This document shows, piece after piece, positions 15,485 to 26,102 of a stretch of 64,000 bases of DNA. Each line of letters opens with the position of its first letter. Position 1 is the first letter of the stretch. The notes beneath the pieces were generated by a model. The model was not told where the DNA came from and did no database searches. It saw nothing but the letters and a program-made list of their open reading frames with translations. This DNA comes from Diphasiastrum complanatum. Taxonomy: Eukaryota; Streptophyta; Lycopodiopsida; Lycopodiales; Lycopodiaceae. A program made the position numbers and the translations under genes. Where the stretch lies: NCBI GenBank assembly GCA_029204225.1, contig CM055113.1, positions 1,589,973 through 1,653,972 on the forward strand, given 5' to 3'.

Positions 15485-17332
15485 TCGGATTTAGAGAGAA
15501 AACTCCATGGTCTAAAATCTCACGATTGGTTGAAGATGGTCGAGTACATATTTCCAATGTGCATTTGTGGCTGTCTAACTGATCAACTTCGTGATGCCAT
15601 TTACAAATTAGCATCCATTGTCAGGTACTTAATTTTTTTTGTTTACATCGATATGTTATGAAATTTCGTGTTTTTTTTCTAATACAAGTTTGATAAAATA
15701 ATATGAATGTACTAAAATCTAGTTATACCACAAACACGATGTAGATGGATGTGTGGTAAGGAGATTCATGAGATAGACATGCAAACAAAGCAAGAAGATA
15801 TGTTGGAGGCTGTATGTATGCTTGAGAGGGATTCTCCAAATTCTATCCCAGACATACAAGTGCATCTACTTGTGCACTTGGTCCAAGAAGTTGGTATTGT
15901 CGGTCCTGTGCACTCAAGGTATAATACACTTGAATTTGATTTTAGTAGTTTCAATAAATGTAGTGTGTTTTTTTCAAATCCTAAATAACAGAATGTTCTC
16001 ATTGATGTGTTAAAATTTTCTGTAGGTGGATGTTTTTCTTGGAGAGATTCATGAAAGTGTTGAAAGATTTTGTGCGTCAGAAGGCAAGGCTAGAGGGAAG
16101 CGTGTCAGAGGGATGGTTAGTGCAAGAATCTCTATTTTATGTTACCGAAGTTTTGTTTCAAATAGATCCATCTGCTCCACGACTATGGCATGATGAGGAA
16201 AACAACGAGGTGAAAGGTGAAAAACCTCAAGGTATGGGTAGTCTTAAAAAAATGACACCTAGTTTGAGAGAAAAAATTCCAACCTTCATGCTATATAATT
16301 CAGGAGTAATGGATAAATGGTGGGAATTATATGAAGAAGAAAAATAAAAGGGTATTGACTAGAAATTGACACCGACGCAATAGGCGTAGAGGTCAAGCTA
16401 CACCTTCACATGATCTTGAGCCATTGTCCAACCAATGCACTATAGACTAGATGGTTGATACACTCCAGCAAGCAAGATCAAAGGGACAATTCATATCTGA
16501 CACATAATGGGAATTTGCAAGAGGATGTGATTGGAAGGTTTGTCTATAACTCTATTTTTTTTAAGTGAGCAATTTTAATCGATCAAAGTCCAATTTTTGG
16601 AGAGCTTGAGTATGTAGGAACCATACAAGCCATATATGAGGTGTGTTTTGGTGAAATGAGTAAATATTTGTTGTTTGACGTGAAATGGTTCAAAATTAAC
16701 TATAGAGGATCAAATGAAACTGTAAAAAAAGATCGTAGTGGATTTTTTGCTATCGATTCAACCAAGACATTAAGCATGGACTTTTCAAACACATTGGTGT
16801 TGCCTCGTCATTGTGAACAGATGTGCATGAATTTCACATTTTTTTTCTTTTTGTCAATTGTGATCAATGTTATATTAATCATCTACACTACTTTTTTATT
16901 ACATCCATTTATTGTGAATTAAAAAGTGAGCATAACAAATATCTAATCCTAACATTGCTAAATGTGCAGGTATTTTTTCAACCAGATCGACTAAACAAAG
17001 ATTAGTGGTATGTTATTCAAATTAAGCCATGCTCAAGACATGTATTTGAAAATGCATATGTTGAGAATGAAATGGAAGATCTAAATTTGGATAACACAAG
17101 TATATCTGATGAAGATGTACATATACCTTCGAGTTTTATAAATATTGAAAACCCGAGAATTGATTCTCATGATTCCGACAACTCAGATGATGAAGAGGAC
17201 AACAATGATTCTTTGCATGAGGACAATATTGAGAGAGGTTTTGATTTCGATAGTGATGACGAAAATCATCTTAGCGGAGATGAGTTGCAAGATGTATTGG
17301 CTGATGAATTTGAATCTTGCGATGATGAATAA
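15485..17332 (+). pseudogene. CACTA/En-Spm TNP2-type transposase, 3' half
   Basis: Exon pieces 15485-15624 (LKSHDW), 15745-15918 (VHLLVHLVQEVGIVGPV) and 16026-16347 (RWMFFLERFMKVLKDFV, then EGSVSEGW) join in frame across GT-AG introns 15625-15744 and 15919-16025. Together they give the DUF4218 domain of plant TNP2 transposases. DUF4216-like sequence follows (YVGTIQAIYEVCFG near 16610, VFFQPDR near 16972) and then an acidic Asp/Glu-rich tail to 17332. A stop ends the frame at 16347 and another follows VFFQPDRLNKD, so the copy is broken. The N-terminal transposase core is not visible upstream, where the CT array lies. TNP2 cuts and joins CACTA element ends; this copy cannot. Confidence 0.82.
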
Positions 17333-18060
17333 AATTAATACATGTCACATATAATTTTGTCATAAAATGATCCATTGTGGTCAATATATTTTTTTTTCAA
17401 ATTAAAATTATTATATTTTTCTACAATGTTGCATTTATAAAGTTTCATTTGAAACGCATCTCGCAATCACTTAGAATTAGAAAAATTTATCAATATTAAT
17501 AGATGTGTGAACGACGTAAAAGATATATGTGTTGATTATTTATCTATTATAATTAAAAAACATCTTCTTTGAGATAATAATACACTTTGTCACAATATTG
17601 TTCGACTATTCATTGATCTTTGCAAACACACAAAGGTGTATAACATTGCAATTTTTTTATCAACAAATTAGCTTAACAAGCTACCACACGGCTCTCAAAT
17701 GTAAGGTACTTAACATCCTTTCACATGCATATTAAGATCACGCTTATATTTTTACCCATCAATACCATATTGAAAAAATTGTCAAATTTTGATTGAAAAA
17801 TTTTCTCAATAAAGAAACACATCATAATGCCTATAAATACATAAGATAGCATGTAATATTCAACTGATAATAACCTTAATTCGTCAGAGCATAATAATTT
17901 GAGATAATGATCATTTCATTTTTAGTCCAGATTTTATTATAAGTATACACTTATTCAAAATATAAAAAAAATCTTATTTGCTTTTAAATTAATCATAAAG
18001 TTGTTTATTAACTTATTATTCATAATAGATATAAAAAAAAAAAATTACAACAAACTAATT
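17333..18060. other. AT-rich spacer after TNP2
   Basis: Very AT-rich, with no coding frame. It lies between the acidic tail of the transposase and the palindrome arrays and may be the 3' untranslated and subterminal region of the CACTA element. Confidence 0.5.
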
Positions 18061-18493
18061 TTGCCATGCGTGGCAAATTTCCAAAACAAATTTTTTCTAA
18101 GTATTGTGTTTTAATATTGCCACGCGTGGCAATAAAAAAGCCATCGCTCTGGAATTTTCTCAAGAGATTTGCCACGCGTGGCAAATCAAAAAAAATTATG
18201 TCACATGAAAATTGGTTAAATAACAACCGTATGTGGCACTTCCACGCGTGGATGTGCCACGCCGACATATTTTGCGTCTCAAATTTCAAGTTTTAGTTTA
18301 AAAAAAATTTGCGTGGCACTGCCACACAGAATTAAAAATTTTTTGTCGGACCTCTCCTCCAGCCTGGATTTAACCGGCATGGTCCTCGGAAAAGTTTTAG
18401 CGTGGATATGCCACGCATGGTAGTGCCACGCATAAGAAAAATGTCAAAATTTCGGCTAAGTATCGGGTTCGCGTGGCAGCATCGCGTGGCAAA
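18061..18493. repeat. Array of TGCCACGCGTGGCA palindromes
   Basis: Perfect or near-perfect palindromes TTGCCAnGCGTGGCAA occur at 18061, 18116 and 18169. A longer 28-bp near-palindrome is at 18233-18260, with two mismatched positions. Related inverted pairs of GCGTGGCA and TGCCACGC follow at 18308-18328, 18399-18436 and 18470-18493. Dense inverted and direct short motifs are typical of the subterminal regions of CACTA elements, where TNPA-type proteins bind, and the array follows the TNP2 remnant. Binding function is inferred. Confidence 0.8.
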
Positions 18494-18519
18494 ACACACA
18501 TATATGTAGTTGTGATGCT

Positions 18520-18913
18520 TAGCACATCGACGTGCTATCTTTGGAGGCTACAAATTTTTTTTCTCATTTCTAGCACGCCGGTGCGCTATCCTTGGAGGCT
18601 GTAAAATCATTTCTCATTTCATATAGCATGCCAGTGTGCTATTTTTAAAGGCTGCAAAAAATAAATTAGTTGTTTTACTTAGCACTTCAGCTTACTATGT
18701 TTGGAAGTTAAAATAAATATTTCAAAATAGTGTTTTTACTCAAAATTTGGTTCTGAAATGTGTCAAAATAGCTTTTCTATTTTATAATTTACCTGGCTAG
18801 CACACCGGCATGCTAGTTGAATTAGCTCCAAAAGAAAAAAATTTCAAAAAGTTCTTCAAAAAAGCTTCATTTTATTGAAATAAAAATTTACAGGCTAGCA
18901 CGCTAACATGCTA
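18520..18913. repeat. Array of TAGCACnCCGnnnTGCTA palindromic units
   Basis: Six 18-bp units start at 18520, 18571, 18624, 18680, 18798 and 18896, each with arms close to TAGCA and TGCTA around a CCGG-like centre. The first four are 51-56 bp apart, and the spacer words TTGGAGGCT and TTCTCATTTC also repeat, so this is a degenerate tandem array. The motif differs from the TGCCACGCGTGGCA array just upstream. Confidence 0.85.
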
Positions 18914-19938
18914 ACTTTTACAACATCAAGAACAATTTTTTTTAAAATAAAACTAAACCTATATCTATAAAGTAACAAAGTATTTTGTGATGGACCTATT
19001 TAGAATTCGATGGATAGTCAAATTTTCAAGTATGCATCCAACCACAATTCTTGTTCTTATAAAATCATGTAGTGGCATAAAAAGCACACCATGTGCTACC
19101 ATTTTGTCAGATCATAGGTAGAAGAAACTCAAAAAAACTTGCAAAAAATTTACTCACAGAATGTCAAAACCCCATGACTATGGGTGTTGTGTTAAACAAG
19201 CGGGTTGAACTATGGTTTTTTTAGTAAAATATTTGACAAGTCAATTGGCCATCGCATGATAAAGAGATATATACAATTATTCATGCTTTTAAGACTCGAT
19301 GACAATACTTGTATGGTATTGAGTCTACTCTTTTTACCGATCATCATACTCTAGTGTAACTTGATTTAAGAGGTCAAAAAGCTCATTGGACTAAGCATTT
19401 TGTTGAATTTTACATGGAAATTTAGTATAAACTAGTAGTCATAATAACGTAGCGTATGTCTTATCTCGAGTAGACAACTTTGTGATACTCATAGAGGAAA
19501 GGAGTGACCTTCTTGATTTTATTAGGAAGCTTATTTGAGAGATGAATATGCTACCCAACTTTGAGATTGGTGTAAGATAAATCAGATGTCTCGATTTCAA
19601 CTAAATATAATAAGATGTCTCATTTTGTGCTAACCCAAAGTATAGAGAATAATTTTTTGTAGGACACCTCTAATGGAGATGTGGGCAAGAAGAAGGTCCA
19701 ACAATTGTGCAAGTACTTTATATGAAATAGGTTGTTGTTTTGTGCCAAGGGATGAGGTTTTGTGCCAAAGCATTTGTGCCAAGGGATGCAAATTCGGCAA
19801 TAAACTTCATGTATGAATTTTATGATGTGTATAATGTAGGGCTTCCATATCTTTAGAGAACATTTTGCATTGGTTTCAAAATCATATTTTTGGTTAGGCA
19901 TGAAATCAAAGATATAAAATAATTGCACTAAGTGCCTT
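18914..19938. other. Unassigned DNA
   Basis: No gene is recognised. A possible CACTA terminus (ATCATGTAGTG ending at 19074) was considered, but no matching 5' end was found. Confidence 0.4.
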
Positions 19939-20340
19939 ACTTGTAGGCTAATAGAGTTGATAGAGGTAAGCTGGCTAGAAAATTGAATCCACTAGAAATT
20001 TCAATTGGAAAGTGGGAGAGTATTTTCATGGATTTTATTACTCATCTTCATTGACACAAAGAAAAAATGGTGCCTTGTGGGTGACCGTAGATTGTCTTAA
20101 AATGGTGTCGCATCTCCTTTCTATAGAAAACTATAGTCAAGGCTTCAAATTTGGTGAATTTCTTCGAGAAACTCTTTTTTGGTTGTATGCATTGCCACAT
20201 GTGATCGTGAGTGATCGAGGTTCAAATTTCACTGGAAACTTTTGGAGTTCAATCTTCATGTTGTTGGAGACACAGTTGAGAATGAGTAGTGGGAATCATC
20301 TAGAGTCAAATGGAAAAACAGTTGAGAATACAAAACCTGA
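19939..20340 (+). pseudogene. Ty3/Gypsy integrase core fossil
   Basis: A CLTC pair near 19939 fits the end of the HHCC zinc finger. Then LNPLEI and KWESIFMDFI appear, followed after a stop and frameshift near 20055 by ALWVTVDCLKMVSHLL, VIVSDRGSNFTGNFW and a degenerate NGKTVEN. This is the Gypsy integrase core with the first two catalytic Asp residues visible; the HPQTDGQ-like block is badly altered. Nothing else of pol is preserved around it. Confidence 0.8.
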
Positions 20341-20719
20341 CCGAATCAATCACCACAGCACAACGTTAAGTGCAACAAGACAATACAAGACATAATTGCT
20401 CATCCACAAACTGTATATTCACACTCTAGGCAAGTACCAAGATAAAATTGCTTAAGAGCACTCAAAGGGCTCGTAAAAGAAAGACGGCCTGATAATTCTA
20501 GAACTGGGCACACGTGGTACCATCAAAATTAGAAAGCATTGTATAAGTCGATCATTGCTATTTTAACTCTCTCCCTCAATGATCAAAGTCTCTCTTTATT
20601 TTAAGGTCTACTCTATTCATGGAACATACCTCCATGATAGTATCATAAAACTTTCCAAAAGTTACTTCGAGTGGTGGTGTGGATGTTGGATCTAACATTC
20701 TTGATGATGGCATTGTTGA

Positions 20720-20850
20720 TGTTCTTTGGATGGTGATGGTGGAGATGCCTCTCCAAGTCAAGTTCTAAGAAGATCATCAAGGCAAAGGTAACAACCTTTG
20801 AGGCTCACATATGATGAGAATGGTAAGCAAGTGAAAGTTACTCATTTTGC
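20720..20850 (+). pseudogene. Copia integrase-RT hinge fragment
   Basis: The plus strand reads ASPSQVLRRSSRQR, stop, QPLRLTYDENGKQVKVT. This is the basic hinge between integrase and RT seen in Copia pol; element A has RRLTYDEEGK at the same place. It is a short orphan piece just upstream of the D LTR. Confidence 0.6.
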
Positions 20851-20979
20851 ATTTCCCACATATTTTGGTGAATTTTCTTGTGCAACCAAATTTGGCCAAG
20901 ATCTTGTTGATCCACTAATGTGTTTTGGATCTGTATTTTTTCACACTTTCTCAGCTACAAATCATATGTCATTGATTGC

Positions 20980-21348
20980 TCTTCTAGTGTTGTCATACAT
21001 GCATGATAATTCTCTCTCATGTAGGGAAAGCTGGGCATGTTTTGCCATATTGTGAATATTGAGATTTTGGTGTTTTGGACTCATTCTCTCTCTACCCAAG
21101 TTTTCTATATATGATTTTCTCTCTCTTCCTGAGAGCAGCCTCTTTTTCCCATATTGAACACTTAGAATTATTCTAGACATTCATTTCTCATAGTGAAGAT
21201 TTAGATTTTTTTATCAGATGTATGCCATTGTGCTCTTGTCTTAGATTTTTCAAGCATATTGTTCTTTGATCAATCTTGTGCAATCACAACACCTCAGTAA
21301 GATTCTTTAGGGTGTGTGGTGAAGTTCACACGTGCTAAAAACTTCACA
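20980..21348 (+). repeat. 5' LTR of element D (right part)
   Basis: It matches the A LTR from about CTCTCTCATGTAGG (21010) to the end ...AACTTCACA at 21348. It holds a TATA box (CTATATATGA near 21101), two TCTCTCTC patches and the CACACGTG word. The LTR start is not clear: upstream of 21010 it diverges from A. Confidence 0.7.
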
Positions 21349-21360
21349 TGGTATTAGAGC
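21349..21360 (+). other. Primer binding site of element D
   Basis: TGGTATTAGAGC directly follows the LTR end. It differs by one base from the initiator tRNA-Met complement TGGTATCAGAGC. Confidence 0.85.
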
Positions 21361-21500
21361 TTCATGCTTTGAAGAGTTGAGGGTGTATACATCAGATCAT
21401 CAATGTTTTTGCTTGCAGGAACTTGGATTTTGGAGAAGGATTCAAACTCACTGAGAAACAAGCAATCTATGGATCATAAGTGGATCAAATCAAGGCTAAT

Positions 21501-21558
21501 CTGATTTTACACATGTGAGCTCTCTGTACGGACAGAGAGCTCACATGTGTAAAATCAG
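21501..21558 (+). repeat. Perfect 27-bp inverted repeat in D leader
   Basis: Arms 21501-21527 and 21532-21558 are exact reverse complements around the 4-base loop ACGG. In RNA this would be one long stable hairpin between the primer binding site and gag. The TGTACGGA word at its tip recurs in the leaders of elements F and H. Confidence 0.95.
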
Positions 21559-22143
21559 TTCTCATTAATGAGTGCTACTTCTCAAGGAATGATCCAAATT
21601 TGATGCTCTATAACTTGTTGGATAGGTATTGGAGAGTAGAATGTGTTGCTCTTGTTTCTAAATCAATTTGATTTGTTTTTAGAAGAGTTTTAGGCAATCA
21701 AAGAGTTTGAGAGGGTACTCAACTCGTGGGATATGCCAAAGTGAGCACACATCTGTCTTTTTCACCATTTTCATCAATTTTCACTGTCAATTTTCACTGT
21801 CAATCAAGTAGAATTGGATAGAAGTGAGTGTTCAGAGGTCTTAGACTTTTCATTTCACACATATTATTGTGTTTGAGTTGAAAGTAAGTTCCTGGAGAGT
21901 TTATCAGTACTTTGAAACTCGTGGGAGAGATAGACTTCTTGCTTGCATGTGATTCTTCTTTTGTGATTGAGGCAAGATCCAAATTCAAGATAGATTGATT
22001 TTCTGTATTGAGAATTTGTTCTCACATCTGTTGCTAGATTTCATAGAGTGGATCAACATCTGTGTTTGATCCTAGATTGAGATAGCAAGCAACATCCTTT
22101 CAACTCCATTTTTTTATCATTACTAGAATTTCTCACCAAGAAG

Positions 22144-23523
22144 ATGTCATCATCTGGTTCACATTTCTTAGAGCACAGTGAGAGATTAACATCTTCCAAT
22201 TATGCAATGTGGAAGATCAAAATGGAATCATTGATGATTCTACAGGATGTAATGGATATTGTGAGTGGAGCTGAAGAAGAACCTGCTGCACCTAATGAAG
22301 CTGCAACATTCCACAAAAGAACCAGAATTGCCCTTTATTTTATACGAATGGATGTTACCAATGAAGTGTTAAGAGAGATCAGTACATGCACCACTGCCAA
22401 GGAAGCTTGGGATACTCTAAAAACAATCTATGAAATCAAAAATAATTCTAGATTGCTTACACTTAGAAACCAAATATTTCTAAGTTATCAGAGAGTAGAT
22501 GAGAGTGCTTCATCATATGTCATGAGAGTTAAGGATCTTCATCAAGAGTTAGCTGGTATTAGTGATGCTCTTAAGAACACTGAACTTGTTCAAGTAGTCC
22601 TAAATGGACTTAGAGGTGAGTATGACAATATTGTGCAGACTTATGCTGTCAGGGAGGATCTTCCATCCTTGGAGACATTGCAAGGTGTTCTCATTGCTGA
22701 AGAAAGCAGGCAAGAGAACAAGATGCTGAGGATCAACAGACTTTCATTGAAAGATGGTAGAGATGACAAAGCACTCTTCATCAGAGACAAGTCAAGAGGC
22801 AAGGGCAAAGGACAACAACACTTCAAGAAGGACAAAGCCAAAGAAGGTGGTGAGGATCAGTCCTCACAAGCTGCAACATCCAGTGGCAAGAAGAAGCTGT
22901 CAAAGATTAAGTGTTTTTTCTGTGGCAAGAAAGGACACTATGGATCAAACTGTTTCAACAAGAAGAACCAATCTAGGCAAGCTAACCTTACTAATGAGGA
23001 TGAGTGTGAGGGTGTAGAGAGTGAAAGAGAGGATTCATCAATGATATCTACTTTTTCATCTTTCCCTTTTAAGAATGAAGAAGTCTGGTGGATAGATAGT
23101 GGGGCTAGTTTCCACATGTCTAGTTCTAGGAACTCTTTCACTAATCTCATGCCATATTTAGGTGCAAAAAGGTCAATCTATACTGGTAATGATGTAGAGT
23201 GTAGAATTGAAGGAATAGGTAGTATTCCATTACATGCATCATCATCAAAATCTTTTTGCTTACATGATGTAATGTATGTACCTAAATTGACTAAGAATCT
23301 CATTAGTGTAGGACAATTGTTTGATAGTGGATTGGATGTCAAGTTTCAAGCTGACAAGTGTATAATCTCAAGAGAAAATGAAGTTATTGCTAGAGGATCT
23401 AGAATTGGTAAGTTGTACAAACTAGATTATAGGGAGAGTGCTAACATTGGAGGCCTCTTGACTTTTCAAACTCAACTTGAAAATATGTACAAGACATTAA
23501 TGGACAATTGTACAAGAGACTGA
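22144..23523 (+). CDS. gag-pro: Copia Gag-protease polyprotein, truncated
   Basis: An uninterrupted frame of 459 residues, the best preserved coding region in the window. It opens with the Copia gag capsid region (SERLTSSNYAMWKIKMESL, then TAKEAWDTL), continues through a Lys-rich linker, a CX2CX4HX4C zinc knuckle at residues 257-270 (CFFCGKKGHYGSNC) and the retropepsin site WWIDSGAS at about residue 317, and ends soon after the LYVPKLTKNLISVGQL-like region. Gag forms the particle and protease cuts the polyprotein. The first Met at 22144 fits the start of related gag proteins in F and H. The normal continuation into integrase is lost at the element junction, so it could supply gag at most. Confidence 0.85.
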   Translation: MSSSGSHFLEHSERLTSSNYAMWKIKMESLMILQDVMDIVSGAEEEPAAPNEAATFHKRTRIALYFIRMDVTNEVLREISTCTTAKEAWDTLKTIYEIKNNSRLLTLRNQIFLSYQRVDESASSYVMRVKDLHQELAGISDALKNTELVQVVLNGLRGEYDNIVQTYAVREDLPSLETLQGVLIAEESRQENKMLRINRLSLKDGRDDKALFIRDKSRGKGKGQQHFKKDKAKEGGEDQSSQAATSSGKKKLSKIKCFFCGKKGHYGSNCFNKKNQSRQANLTNEDECEGVESEREDSSMISTFSSFPFKNEEVWWIDSGASFHMSSSRNSFTNLMPYLGAKRSIYTGNDVECRIEGIGSIPLHASSSKSFCLHDVMYVPKLTKNLISVGQLFDSGLDVKFQADKCIISRENEVIARGSRIGKLYKLDYRESANIGGLLTFQTQLENMYKTLMDNCTRD

Positions 23524-23910
23524 CAAATCAATCAAGCTAAATTTTGCCTATTTTTCATGCTTGGGTCTTGAGCTTGCTCCTCCTCTTGACTTGACTCCAA
23601 GCCATCAATGATCTGGATTGGTTGATGATCCACACATGCTTCTTCAAACTTATAGTTCTTACTTTCATAGAAGATCTCATCTCTACTCATTACAACTCTG
23701 TTAGTAGAAGAAATGTAAATCCAATAAGCTTTTTTTGAAGAGAAATATCCTACCATTATTCCTATCATTGATGTAGGATTTTCTTTGGTTCTTACATTGG
23801 AATGATCATGCACAAAGCATGTGGACTCAAAGATTTCAAAGCAAACATACTAAATGATGCTTTATCTTTTATGACACCATTAATCAAACTATTACAAAAA
23901 TAGTTATGCA
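23524..23910 (-). pseudogene. Copia integrase C-terminal fragment
   Basis: Minus-strand sequence reads FEIFESTCFVHDHSNV, GIMVGYFSSKKAYWIY and then an acidic EEEQAQ hinge, which corresponds to the integrase end in A and F (IFGCICFVHIP and VGYSSTKKAYRL). Upstream part 23814-23910 is frameshifted. It is a truncated piece between D and the LTR fragment of E. Confidence 0.75.
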
Positions 23911-23999
23911 ATGAAATTTTTATAAAAAACAAATGTAGATTAGAAAGCATTAAACTTCTCTTCTACTTTCTTCCACATCTGAAAGTGATAACTAAAAAA

Positions 24000-24345
24000 C
24001 TAGTGACATTTGTCACTTTACATGCATGCATATCTACCTACTTTTACCAAGTGGCAATTTCTAAACTAGAATTGTCCAAATCACTTTTTGCATGCCTTGC
24101 ATGTCACTTTGGATCACTTACAATTATTGCATGTGATATGCCATGAGTTTCTACAAGACTATATTTGGCATTTCTATGCCTACCTCCTATATGTATGTTG
24201 TATTTGATCAACTAGACATATGAAACCATGTAGCTCGAGTTTCCTCTAGGCCAAATTTGGCATTTTCAGTATGAAACGTACATATCTATAGAAAAAACTT
24301 TTGCCAAAGCCTAAAGTCAAGATAGATGATTTTTTATTTTCGACA
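24000..24345 (-). repeat. Partial 3' LTR of element E
   Basis: It resembles the right part of the H LTR (59640-59934): CTCGAGTTTCnnCTAGGCCAAATTTGGC and AAAGTCAAGATAGA, ending ...TTTTCGACA at 24345. The left part is missing or unrecognisable. Confidence 0.6.
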
Positions 24346-24399
24346 ATCCTAAAAATTAATCTATGTTGACTTGAACATGGATCTTGGAATTAATCCAAG

Positions 24400-26102
24400 A
24401 TTGGCTCTATGGTTGATGAAGGAATTTTTGCTCAAAGGATTGGTGAGAAAATCTACAATACATGAAGATGTGTTGATGTGCTCCAAGTAGATTTCCCCTC
24501 CAATGAGCTTTTCTCTCACAAAGTGATGTGCAACTTCTTATGTTTGCTCCTTCCATGAAATATAAGGTTGTTGGCAAGGGCTTATGCTGAAATATTGTCA
24601 CACATGGTCATTGGTAGATCATCTTCCTTGATAGTCTTTAGCTCCAAAAGCAACCTTTTGATCCAAAGCACTTCTTTTGTTGTAGTAGTAAGTGCCTTGT
24701 ATTCAGCTTCACAAGATGAGAGTGATATGATATTTTGCTTTTTAGAAAGCCAAGATATTAAATTTCCTCCAAGGTATTTGACATATGCACTTGTCGATTT
24801 CCAATCCACTTTATCACTAGCATAGAACTTGATATACAAGGAAGGATCATAGTCACTAAGATTGAATCCTAATGAGATAAGAAAAGTGTTAAGTCGAGAA
24901 TACCACGATCATGGTGCTTGCTTTAGTCCATAAAGACTTAGCAAACTTTGGACTCATCTACAATGAATCCTTGAGGTTGTTCTATATAGATTTCTTCTTC
25001 TAGATATCCATTTAAAAAGGCATTTGAAACATCTAGTTGGAACACTTGCCATTTGACAATACAAGCAATGGATATGATGATTCTAATTGATACCATCTTT
25101 GTAACATGAGCAAAAGTCTCCTCATAATCAATTCCATAAACTTGAGCAAAGCCCTTTGCACAAAGTCTTGCCTTCAAATTTGTTGATCTGCCATCTTGAT
25201 TATATTTGACTCTAAAAACCCATTTGCAACCAATAGTGTGCTTGTTGGATGGAAGATCCACAAGCTCCCATGCCTTGTTGGTGATCAATGCATCATATTC
25301 CTCCTTCATGGCTAGAAACCATTCCTTTGAGTTGATTGCTTCTTGTACATCCTTTGGCTCTTCATGTGATACAAAATATGCATAGTTAGTGGAGTTGAGT
25401 TCCACTTGTTTGTCTTTTTCTCCATATGAGAGCCTCTTAGGCTTGGATCTTTCTCTTAGTGATCTCCTTGGTGAGAAGACTCAAGGTGGCTCCTCCTCAA
25501 TTCTCAGCCCCATCCCTTCATGATAATCTTCAAAAGAGATAATAGGAGAATCTCTTTGAGACTGCATTCTTGAACTTGATAAAGATGTCATATACTTCAT
25601 CCTTGCTCTTTAGTAGATAGATCCAACAAAGTGTACTAAAATCATCAATGAATGTTACATACATCTTAGCTCCACTATTGCTAATTGTAGTAAACCCATG
25701 AATATCTGAATGTACAAGCTGAAAAGGCTTTGTAGATCTAGAAATAGATCTAGTATAAGGTAGTCTATGCAACTTAGACAAAGCACACGACTCACGAACA
25801 TGCTTGATATCACTTAAGGAACTTGGAAGACCTATCACAACCTTCTTCCTTGCCATTACCTCCAATGACCTGAAGTTGAGGTGTCCCATCCTTTTGTGCC
25901 AAACCTCTTGAATAGGTATTTGCTCCCTTGCAACACATCCAACTTGGTTAGCAATAACACAAGCATCTAGTTTGAACAACTTCCCTTGCCTTTTACCTTC
26001 TCCAATCAAGACATCCTTACTTTTGATCGTATAAGCATCTCCATCAAACTCCAGCTTGAGGCCCTTACTTAGCATTTGACTCACACTAATTTGATTGCAC
26101 AC
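24400..26102 (-). pseudogene. Copia pol of element E, internally deleted
   Basis: Integrase starts well (VWHKRMGHLNFRSL, HSDIHGF, FIDDFSTLCWIY) but at about 25555 jumps from FKNAVSK directly into the hinge sequence before RT, losing two of the three catalytic residues. RT (25405-24938) reads TNKAWELVDLPSNKHTIGCKW in the same style as F and VSNAFLNGYLEEEIYIEQP, then at about 24838 SLYIKF is fused to ASDKVDWKSTSAY of RNase H. The YVDD box and about half of RT are therefore absent. RNase H (SSCEAEYKAL, DNISA) follows with further breaks. Confidence 0.88.

Larger units (their letters stand above)
21349..23523 (+). mobile_element. Copia element D, 3'-truncated
   Basis: A plus-strand element with LTR end, primer binding site, leader of about 780 bp and an open gag-protease frame. 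At 23523 it is cut inside the region before integrase and joined to a minus-strand Copia integrase fragment. Integrase, RT, RNase H and the 3' LTR are missing. Confidence 0.85.

Noticed and set aside
18020-18296. Open frames on both strands over the palindrome array
   Set aside because: They mirror each other because of the palindromes and show no protein-like composition.
18061-18913. CRISPR-like array
   Set aside because: The units are palindromic and degenerate, spacers are partly repeated, and the context is a plant transposon.
19055-19074. CACTA terminal inverted repeat ending in TGTAGTG
   Set aside because: Only five to seven bases fit. Possible partners (CACTACAAATT at 11427, CACTACATATC at 12938) do not match further, and no 3-bp target duplication agrees.
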